From assembly GCA_003648285.1 (NCBI GenBank), contig QMOR01000002.1, positions 1-37,798 of the forward strand: DNA of 37,798 nt. The letters are read 5' to 3'. Below the pieces are notes generated by a model. It was not told where the DNA came from. It saw nothing but the letters and a program-made list of their open reading frames with translations, and did no database searches. The translations under genes and the position numbers were made by a program. The stretch is from Bacteroidota bacterium (GTDB taxonomy: Bacteria; Bacteroidota; Bacteroidia; Chitinophagales; Saprospiraceae). Below are positions 31,711-37,798 of the stretch, one piece after another (position 1 is the first letter of the stretch; every line of letters starts with the position of its first letter).

Positions 31711-34700
31711 AATAAAAGAGGGGATACGCAATTTTGGCCTTACTTCTCTTGCCGTCGATAATGCGACGAGTGTTTTCCTGATGACGTTTATGATCATGAT
31801 CTTTGGAATCATGTCATATGACCAGATGCCAAAGGAGCAGTACCCGGAAGCAGCCTTTCCCACTGTATTTATCAACACACCGTACTTTGGAAATTCGGCA
31901 AAGGATATCGAGAGTCTTGTCACGAAACCCATTGAAAAAGAATTGCAGAGTATTGAAGGGGTAGAGGATATCAGTTCCACATCAATTCAGGATTACTCAG
32001 TCATCACTGCCGAATTCGGAACTGACATGGACATGGATGACGTCATCAGGAAGGTGAAAGATGCCGTTGATAATGCAAAAAAAGAGCTTCCTAACGACCT
32101 GGATGACGACCCGATGGTCGTGGAGGTAAATGCTTCCGAATTTCCAATCATGACGATCAATATGTCAGGGGATTTTGGCATGGACGAACTCAGAGAATAT
32201 GCTGAGTACATGGAAGATGAGATAGAGGATATGGATGAGATATCCAAAGTCGTGATCAAGGGTGTACTGGAGCGCGAGGTGAAGATAGATATTGACATGA
32301 TCAAAATGATGTCCCTGAAAGTGTCATTTGAGGACATCGAGAATGCGATTTCTGCCGAGAATATAACGATGTCAGCAGGTGAGATTGTCAGGAATGATTT
32401 CCGACGCGCCATACGTGTTGTAGGTGAGTTTGAGACGATGGAGGATATCGAAAATGTCATTGTCAAAAGTGAAAACCAGCGTCCGATTTTCCTGCGGGAT
32501 ATTGGTAAAGTCACGTATGGTTTCAAGGACAGAACCAGTATTGCGCGTTCTGACGGCTTTCCGGTTGCATCGCTTGACGTGATTAAACGATCGGGAGAGA
32601 ACCTCCTGAATGCTTCCGATAAAATAAAACTGGTCATCGAAGAGGCAGAGAAAAATGTACTGCCTTCTGATATGAAAATCACCATCTTCAATGATCAAAG
32701 TATCAATACACGAAATCAGGTCAATAACCTGGAGAACAGCATTATTTCAGGCGTCATACTTGTCGTGATTGTATTGCTTTTCTTCCTTGGCTTGCGTAAT
32801 GCCGTGTTTGTGGGAATGGCAATACCGCTGTCAATGCTGACCGGTATTATTGTATTGCATGCAACTGGCACTACGATGAACCTTGTCGTATTATTCGGAT
32901 TAATATTGGCGCTGGGCATGCTCGTTGACAATGGGATCGTAGTCGTAGAGAATGTCTACCGGTATATGCAGAATGGGAAGTCCGGGGATGTTTCTGCAAA
33001 ACAGGGCACTGGTGAAGTGGCCTGGCCAATTATTGCATCGACAGCAACAACGCTTGCTGCATTTCTTCCTCTCGCATTCTGGCCCGGCATAATGGGGGAG
33101 TTCATGCTATACTTGCCTCTGACGTTAATTATCGTATTGTCTTCCTCACTGTTTGTCGCACTGGTGATTAATCCTGTGTTTACAGCAAAGCTGATGAAGG
33201 TCGATAAGTTTAAAGAGGATAAGGCAGTTCGGAAACGCAAGCGTCGCAATGTGTTGTTAGGCGTGCTCATGATGCTCGTTGTAGCATTAGTGGGGCATCT
33301 GACGAAAATCTATGCGATGCGGAATTTATTGGTATTGGTGGCCATCATTACACTCATAAATACTTTCGTTCTGCGTGGGGCTTCTATCTACTTCCAGAAG
33401 AATATCATGGTGGCTCTTGAACGGGCATACGACCGATTCGTACGAATGGCTTTGCATAAATTATTTCCTGTGGCGACGTTCGCAGGTACAATTGGATTAT
33501 TGTTTTTTGCGATATGGTTGCTGTCGGTAAAAATGCCCAAAGTGGAGTTTTTCCCGAACATCGATGCTATTTATATCAATGCATTTGTCGAGTTGCCTAT
33601 TGGCAAAGACATAGAAGCGACAAATGCTATCATGCTTAAAATGGAGGAGCGCGTCACGGAAGCGATGGCCCCCTACGAAAGTATTATTGAGTCTATTTTG
33701 TCACAGATTGGGGCGAATACTGCAGATCCAAATACGCCTCCGGAGCCTGGTGTGACTCCACACAAGGCGAGGCTTACTGTTGCATTTGTTCCAACCGAAG
33801 ACCGGGATGGTGTGTCAACCCGTGATGCCCTGGATGATTTGCGTGAAGCAGTATTGGGTGTATATCCCGGTGTGCAGGTCGTGGTCGATCAGAATGCGTC
33901 CGGACCACCCGCAGGAAAGCCAGTAAATCTTGAATTGTCAGGCGAGAGCATCGATGTGCTGGCGATTGAATCAGAAAAGCTGATCTCGTATTTGAACAGC
34001 TATGGGATCCCGGGTATTGAACAACTTCAGGCAGACGTGAAAAACGGGAAGCCGGAATTAATTATCAATATCGACAGGGATGCTGCAAGAAGATACCAGC
34101 TGTCCACATATAGTATCGCTAATGCCATTCGAACTTCTGTCTTCGGAAAAGAAGTCTCAAAGTTTAAAGTGGGAGATGATGAGTATCCAATTCAACTTAG
34201 GCTGGACCCGCGATACCGGCATAATGTAACAGATTTGCTCAATCAAAAAGTGACATTTCGCAATCAGTCAACAGGGAAAATAATTCAGGTACCGATATCA
34301 GCGGTGGCAACGGTTACGAATACTTCGACGTACAGTGCAGTCAAACGTAAAAATTCGGATCGGGTCATCACGATATTTTCAAATGTACTCGAGGGGTACA
34401 ATGCAAATGAAATTGTAGCCCAATTGCGGGATGCCATGACTGAATATGATTTGCCGGTTGGATACAATTATGAGTTTACGGGGGAGCAAGAGCAGCAGGC
34501 TGAGGACATGGCGTTTCTGGCAAATGCATTTCTGATTGCCTTATTTTTAATTTTTATCATCCTCGTTTCTCAATTTAATTCACTGACGTCGCCATTCATT
34601 ATTATGATTTCTGTGCTGTTCAGCACGATAGGGGTGTTTCTTGGATATGCCTTGACTGGTATGACGATATCCGTCATATTTACGGGTGTTGGTCTGGTGT

Positions 34701-35155
34701 CGCTGGCAGGAGTTGTCGTGAATAATGCAATTGTACTCGTGGACTACATTAGTTTGCTCATTAAGAGAAAACGGTTGGAGAAGAATGTGAAAAGTATGTT
34801 TGACCTGACAAAAGATGAGGTAAAGAACGCTATTATAGATGCCGGATCTACAAGATTACGACCGGTCCTTTTAACAGCTATCACAACTATTCTTGGATTG
34901 ATACCGCTGGCTATAGGATTCAATTTTAATTTCTTCACCTTTATTAGTGATCTTGATCCACAGTATTTTGTGGGTGGCGATAATAGTGCAATGTGGGGTC
35001 CAATGGCCTGGACTGTTATTTATGGCCTTGTATTTGCTACATTTTTGACGCTGATAGTTGTGCCGGTCATGTACTGGTTGGCATATCGGGGAAAGCTCGT
35101 TTTACGTCAGTTACTTTCGGGAAAAAAGGAGAATAGTATAACTCCTGCAACATAA
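31700..35155 (+). CDS. RND efflux permease (HAE-type), inner membrane
   Basis: 1151 residues from the ATG at 31700, which overlaps the adaptor gene; an upstream in-frame ATG (31640) lies deep in the adaptor gene and is less likely. The RND plan is complete, with the proton-relay aspartate in helix 4 (D410 in LVDNGIVVVENV), porter-domain sequence TKPIEKELQSIEGVED, and the C-terminal helices (GVVVNNAIVLVDYI, RLRPVLLTAITTILGL). About 100 residues longer than E. coli AcrB: the region after helix 6 contains an extra basic segment and two hydrophobic stretches (RKRKRRNVLLGVLMML and NLLVLVAIITLINTFVL), and a further insert (DLDPQYFVGGDNSAMWG) precedes the last helix. Exports unidentified hydrophobic compounds with TolC and the adaptor. 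Confidence 0.93.
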   Translation: MTNKIKEGIRNFGLTSLAVDNATSVFLMTFMIMIFGIMSYDQMPKEQYPEAAFPTVFINTPYFGNSAKDIESLVTKPIEKELQSIEGVEDISSTSIQDYSVITAEFGTDMDMDDVIRKVKDAVDNAKKELPNDLDDDPMVVEVNASEFPIMTINMSGDFGMDELREYAEYMEDEIEDMDEISKVVIKGVLEREVKIDIDMIKMMSLKVSFEDIENAISAENITMSAGEIVRNDFRRAIRVVGEFETMEDIENVIVKSENQRPIFLRDIGKVTYGFKDRTSIARSDGFPVASLDVIKRSGENLLNASDKIKLVIEEAEKNVLPSDMKITIFNDQSINTRNQVNNLENSIISGVILVVIVLLFFLGLRNAVFVGMAIPLSMLTGIIVLHATGTTMNLVVLFGLILALGMLVDNGIVVVENVYRYMQNGKSGDVSAKQGTGEVAWPIIASTATTLAAFLPLAFWPGIMGEFMLYLPLTLIIVLSSSLFVALVINPVFTAKLMKVDKFKEDKAVRKRKRRNVLLGVLMMLVVALVGHLTKIYAMRNLLVLVAIITLINTFVLRGASIYFQKNIMVALERAYDRFVRMALHKLFPVATFAGTIGLLFFAIWLLSVKMPKVEFFPNIDAIYINAFVELPIGKDIEATNAIMLKMEERVTEAMAPYESIIESILSQIGANTADPNTPPEPGVTPHKARLTVAFVPTEDRDGVSTRDALDDLREAVLGVYPGVQVVVDQNASGPPAGKPVNLELSGESIDVLAIESEKLISYLNSYGIPGIEQLQADVKNGKPELIINIDRDAARRYQLSTYSIANAIRTSVFGKEVSKFKVGDDEYPIQLRLDPRYRHNVTDLLNQKVTFRNQSTGKIIQVPISAVATVTNTSTYSAVKRKNSDRVITIFSNVLEGYNANEIVAQLRDAMTEYDLPVGYNYEFTGEQEQQAEDMAFLANAFLIALFLIFIILVSQFNSLTSPFIIMISVLFSTIGVFLGYALTGMTISVIFTGVGLVSLAGVVVNNAIVLVDYISLLIKRKRLEKNVKSMFDLTKDEVKNAIIDAGSTRLRPVLLTAITTILGLIPLAIGFNFNFFTFISDLDPQYFVGGDNSAMWGPMAWTVIYGLVFATFLTLIVVPVMYWLAYRGKLVLRQLLSGKKENSITPAT

Positions 35156-35161
35156 TGATAC

Positions 35162-35800
35162 ATGATTAACCTGGATCACTTTCGAAAAGAATTCGACAAG
35201 GACAAGTTGGACAAGGGCAGTGTCAAGAAGGACCCATTTGCACAGTTTGATGTTTGGCATAAGGAGGTGATGCATGTCGATGCGGAGGGAGCGATCACGA
35301 TGACCTTATCGACCGTGGATTCTCTCGGTCAGCCTTCATCGCGGATCGTACTGCTACGCACGCTGGGAGAAGAGGGATTTGGCTTTTTTACGAATTTAAC
35401 GAGCCGCAAGGCGATTGAAATAGATGGGAATCGTCAGGCTTCGTTATTATTCTTTTGGAGGAATTTTCAACGCCAGGTCAGGATCGAAGGAGAACTGATC
35501 AGAATGCCTGTAGAAGTTGAAGACGAGTATTTTGCCGGTCGGCCAAGAGGCAGCCAGATAGGCGCTTGGAGCTCGCCACAGAGCGCCTCGATTCCCGATC
35601 GCAAGAGCCTTGAAAAGATGGTGCGCGAGTATACAGATCGCTTTGAGGGAAAGGATGTCCCACGTCCCAGCTACTGGGGTGGATTCATTCTTGATCCCAA
35701 AAGAGTAGAGTTTTGGCAGGGTCGCGAGAGCCGCTTACATGATCGCATCGTCTATAGCAAAGTCGACAATGGTTGGAAGATCGAGCGTCTGGCGCCTTGA
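35162..35800 (+). CDS. pdxH: Pyridoxamine/pyridoxine 5'-phosphate oxidase
   Basis: 212 residues, full length. FMN- and substrate-binding motifs are present: QPSSRIVLLR near 57-66, FFTNLTSRKA, LFFWRNFQRQVRIEG, QIGAWSSPQS, and the C-terminal VEFWQGRESRLHDRI. The enzyme makes pyridoxal 5'-phosphate from the pyridoxamine or pyridoxine phosphate in the cytoplasm. The gene begins 6 bases after the RND pump stop and so is likely the last gene of the efflux operon, an odd placement. No other vitamin B6 gene is adjacent. Confidence 0.95.
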   Translation: MINLDHFRKEFDKDKLDKGSVKKDPFAQFDVWHKEVMHVDAEGAITMTLSTVDSLGQPSSRIVLLRTLGEEGFGFFTNLTSRKAIEIDGNRQASLLFFWRNFQRQVRIEGELIRMPVEVEDEYFAGRPRGSQIGAWSSPQSASIPDRKSLEKMVREYTDRFEGKDVPRPSYWGGFILDPKRVEFWQGRESRLHDRIVYSKVDNGWKIERLAP

Positions 35801-35846
35801 CAAGGAGTAATTGGCCGGTTGTGGCAGGCGGTAGATTGTTGATGCT

Positions 35847-35887
35847 TCAAACGTCAAAAATCAAACGTGAAAGATCAAAGTTCAAAT
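35847..35887 (+). repeat. 14-base imperfect tandem repeat at a stop codon
   Basis: TCAAACGTCAAAAA (35847-35860), TCAAACGTGAAAGA (35861-35874) and a decayed third unit TCAAAGTTCAAAT. The last unit covers the stop codon (35882-35884, minus strand) of the small membrane protein gene. It lies in the gap between convergent genes. Confidence 0.65.
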
Positions 35888-36331
35888 CCCCCCACAAGCT
35901 CCCTCCGAATCAGTCCGCGTCACACTCCATTCATTAAAATAGGCGACGTCATTTTCCGGGAGCTCCAGCTCCATGTAATTCTTCTTAAAAGCAATCCTTG
36001 CAATTTCCCAGCGAACGAGATTGACTCGTTTTAAAAATATCAGATGATCTATTTTATTATCGGTCAATTTATATCCCAAGTCTTTAAGGCGTGTACGGAC
36101 GTCATTTAAGTGCTTCTTTTTCAGGCACTGGGAGCAGTTCACATTTTTATTGACAACAAAAAATTCAATAACCGTCAATATGGCTGCGATGCCTACAATT
36201 GTATACCATTTGCCCAGGAAAGAACCCGGCCAGGCCTTGGAGCATGTTAAAATGAGTACTGCAAACACAATAAAATAAAGCGCAAAACGCAAGCAGGTAT
36301 ATTTCGTCAGATTCATCTTAGTGAACATCAT
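35882..36331 (-). CDS. Small membrane protein of unknown function
   Basis: 149 residues; ATGs at 36331, 36328 and 36316 are all possible. Two hydrophobic segments near 14-30 (LRFALYFIVFAVLILTC) and 42-60 (WYTIVGIAAILTVIEFFVV) are followed by a soluble region of about 85 residues starting with a CxxC (NCSQC) and basic residues. The C-terminus ends TRTDSEGACGGI. I do not recognise the family. Codon use looks normal and the hydrophobic pattern is protein-like, so it is probably a real gene. It ends in the tandem repeat at 35847-35887 and lies 41 bases downstream of the bacilliredoxin gene, possibly co-transcribed. Confidence 0.6.
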   Translation of the reverse strand: MMFTKMNLTKYTCLRFALYFIVFAVLILTCSKAWPGSFLGKWYTIVGIAAILTVIEFFVVNKNVNCSQCLKKKHLNDVRTRLKDLGYKLTDNKIDHLIFLKRVNLVRWEIARIAFKKNYMELELPENDVAYFNEWSVTRTDSEGACGGI

Positions 36332-36372
36332 CCTGAAACTATATTTGCCTGCTTCGTTCTCACCCCATTATT

Positions 36373-36786
36373 CTAGCAATATTCGTCAAATGCAGCCGCG
36401 AGATTTTCAGCAATCATGCCAGCACTGCGACCCTCAATATGATGGCGCTCGAGGAAGTGTACAAGTTTTCCTTCTTTAAAAAGGGCAATTGAAGGCGAAG
36501 ACGGAGGATAGGGGAGCAAATAGTCTCTTACGCGTGCAGTTGCGTCTCCATCTACACCGGCAAATACAGTGTACAAATTGTCCGGGCGTTTGTCATTCTG
36601 CAAAGCGATTTTTGCTCCCGGACGGGCATTCGCTGCAGCACAACCGCATACGGAATTAACCACCAACAAGAAGGTGCCATCCTTCGCCTCCATAATATTA
36701 TCTACATCTGCCGATGACCTTAGACTATTAAATCCGTGGTCAGTAAGGTCACGGCTCATTGGCACTGTCAGTTGCTCTGGATACAT
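36373..36786 (-). CDS. BrxA/BrxB-family bacilliredoxin
   Basis: 137 residues. The thioredoxin-like fold carries the characteristic CGC motif (C47-G48-C49 in NSVCGCAAANARPG). The N-terminus MYPEQLTVPMSRDLTDHGF and the C-terminal HHIEGRSAGMIAENL match the YphP/YqiW family. In Firmicutes these proteins remove bacillithiol from S-bacillithiolated cytoplasmic proteins; their presence agrees with bacillithiol use by some Bacteroidota. Starts directly downstream of a good promoter element. Confidence 0.92.
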   Translation of the reverse strand: MYPEQLTVPMSRDLTDHGFNSLRSSADVDNIMEAKDGTFLLVVNSVCGCAAANARPGAKIALQNDKRPDNLYTVFAGVDGDATARVRDYLLPYPPSSPSIALFKEGKLVHFLERHHIEGRSAGMIAENLAAAFDEYC

Positions 36787-36832
36787 ATACTTTTAAATTT
36801 TGTCTCGTTTATGAATGTGTAATGATAGTGTG

Positions 36833-36840
36833 CAAAGATA
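36833..36840 (-). promoter_or_regulatory. Candidate -7 element of the bacilliredoxin gene
   Basis: On the minus strand the octamer TATCTTTG (complement of 36833-36840) is a perfect Bacteroidota TAnnTTTG -7 element. A -33 TTG at the ideal spacing is missing; only a weak TTC lies near 36858-36860. The predicted 5' leader is about 40 bases, AT-rich and without a Shine-Dalgarno sequence. Confidence 0.5.
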
Positions 36841-36923
36841 GAACATCAAATGGACACGAATGTTTCTGGGAATTAAGAACCGGGTACAAGATGGAGTGAG
36901 GACTCCGCAGCGCGCATCCCGAT

Positions 36924-37529
36924 TCACGCATCAGAAGCCCGCAAGGCTTCCAGATCCCCCTCATCATCCACATCCCGCAGTGTAATTCCGAGTCCGAAGT
37001 TCAATCCGGCTTCAAGCAATCGGCTAAGCGTTTGATGCAGCACGTGCTCTGTACTCCAGTCCACATTTTCAAAAATTCCGGGGACAGGTTGAGTGGCACC
37101 CACAAGGTAGTAGCCACCGTCAAGGGCAGGGCCGATGAAAACATCAGTATCCATGAGTGATTTGATTGCCGCATTGAGAATCTCCGTGGTCAGTTCGCTG
37201 CAGTCCGAACCGATCAGGATGGCACGCTTGTATGTGTTTAAGGCGTCGGAAAGGGCATTGTGCATACATGCTCCGAGATCACCACCAACTTGTACGCACC
37301 GATGTGCTTTAAGTGAAGACCAGGTGTCACTTTCCGGAACGAAATCACTATAGCAGATTACCAGATGTGCATCCGTATTCGAAGCCTCCGTCATCGTGTG
37401 ACCGAGCAATTGCAAATACACTTCAAGAGCCCGTTGATCGCCAATTGTAGCGGCGAGACGTGTTTTTACCTTGCCGATCACAGGGTTTTTAACAAATACG
37501 ATGAGGGCGCTGTCGTTATTGTCCGTCAT
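36924..37529 (-). CDS. DUF2064 / TIGR04282-type glycosyltransferase-like protein
   Basis: 201 residues. The nucleotide-sugar binding start VFVKNPVIGKVKTRLA (11-26), GGDLGACMHNAL near 83-94, LIGSDCSEL near 105-113 and GPALDGGYYLVG near 133-144 are the hallmark segments of the family annotated as arsenosugar-biosynthesis glycosyltransferase or DUF2064. It has the GT-A-like fold of nucleotidyl/glycosyltransferases. The actual reaction is unproven for most members, and no arsenic gene is nearby. Its start codon overlaps the stop of the upstream adaptor gene by one base (TAATG), indicating translational coupling. Confidence 0.88.
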   Translation of the reverse strand: MTDNNDSALIVFVKNPVIGKVKTRLAATIGDQRALEVYLQLLGHTMTEASNTDAHLVICYSDFVPESDTWSSLKAHRCVQVGGDLGACMHNALSDALNTYKRAILIGSDCSELTTEILNAAIKSLMDTDVFIGPALDGGYYLVGATQPVPGIFENVDWSTEHVLHQTLSRLLEAGLNFGLGITLRDVDDEGDLEALRASDA

Positions 37530-37798
37530 TATTTGTCTGAACCATCCTTCTTACTCTTCTTTTTATCCTTCTCCTTGCGACGCAGGTCATCGCCCTCATC
37601 AATTTTACGTGATACTGCGGAATATGGTCCTTTAATGATTTCCATATCCTGTTCCAAACCTTCTTTGATCTGGATGAAATCATTGTTTTGAATACCGGTG
37701 ACTACTGTCATCAAGCGAGCAGTATCTGCTTCATAGATAAATATGACCTCCTGCTCATCTTCTTCATACTCCGGATCGTTTACGTCTATATCTCCTTC
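37529..37798 (-). CDS. Periplasmic adaptor protein of an efflux system, C-terminal part (5' partial)
   Basis: The frame is open through the right edge of the window, giving the last 89 residues of a longer protein. The sequence EVIFIYEADTARLMTVVTG, DFIQIKEGLEQDMEIIKGPY and SAVSRKIDEGD is characteristic of the membrane-proximal domain of RND/MacA-type adaptors in Bacteroidota. The tail is lysine-rich (KEKDKKKSKKDGSDK). An acidic insert (DPEYEEDEQE) precedes the final beta-strands. The rest, and probably a permease gene, must lie beyond 37798. Confidence 0.8.
   Translation of the reverse strand, partial: EGDIDVNDPEYEEDEQEVIFIYEADTARLMTVVTGIQNNDFIQIKEGLEQDMEIIKGPYSAVSRKIDEGDDLRRKEKDKKKSKKDGSDK

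Noticed and set aside
31993-32691. Long open frame of 232 codons on the minus strand inside the RND pump gene
   Set aside because: It is fully antisense to a clearly recognised gene and its translation is Ser/Ile-rich low-complexity sequence, as expected from reading the complement of acidic codons.
1-37798. CRISPR arrays, prophage, toxin-antitoxin or classical anti-phage systems
   Set aside because: No regularly spaced repeats with unique spacers, no integrase, transposase, nuclease or Cas-like gene was found; the tandem repeats seen have no spacers.

Overview
The window looks like a chromosomal stretch of a free-living member of the Bacteroidota. The evidence is a type IX secretion C-terminal domain on a galactanase, a group III truncated haemoglobin, many SPII lipoproteins, a near absence of Shine-Dalgarno sequences, and Bacteroidota-type promoter elements (TTG-N19-TAnnTTTG before the gene at 28600; TATCTTTG before the bacilliredoxin gene). 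Genus cannot be fixed by reading; Saprospirales- or Cytophagales-like lineages are plausible. There are no rRNA genes, intact tRNA genes, insertion sequences, CRISPR arrays or phage genes.

Layout. 1-5061 (+): 5'-truncated class III nucleotide cyclase/AAA ATPase/TPR protein, then a large surface-type lipoprotein. 5077-9308 (-): three genes for exported enzymes (C45-type acyltransferase/hydrolase, Tat-exported HisC-like aminotransferase, D-aminoacylase-like lipoprotein) that could act together on N-acyl amino acids. 9665-11095 (+): secreted GH53 galactanase. 11238-12293 (-): truncated haemoglobin and a DUF922-like putative metalloprotease. 12338-13570 (+): MFS permease. 13709-17060 (-): EF-G-like GTPase and an NAD-dependent epimerase/reductase.

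17417-24098 (+) is the most unusual part. A TetR regulator is followed by an RND/MMPL-type exporter, a LolA-like periplasmic protein, a patatin lipase fused in one reading frame to a family 2 glycosyltransferase, and a DUF1302-like outer-membrane barrel. The set spans all envelope compartments and suggests a pathway that remodels a lipid, possibly glycosylates it, and moves it to the outer membrane.

24199-25618 (-): anhydro-N-acetylmuramate kinase and a c-type cytochrome lipoprotein. 25743-28325 (+): GH32 fructosidase, Cys-rich lipoprotein with a TonB C-terminal-like domain, MobA/MocA-type nucleotidyltransferase. 28600-35800 (+): compact efflux operon (TetR, TolC, periplasmic adaptor, 1151-residue RND pump) ending in pdxH. 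35882-37798 (-): small membrane protein, bacilliredoxin, DUF2064 glycosyltransferase-like protein, and the C-terminal end of another periplasmic adaptor cut by the window edge.

Several intergenic gaps, especially between convergent genes, hold short tandem repeats of unrelated sequence that touch or overlap stop codons. One gap (7491-7581) contains a tRNA-Pro-like 3' tail with a second degenerate copy. Coordinates and motif positions were read by eye from the sequence; family assignments rest on remembered motifs, not on searches.
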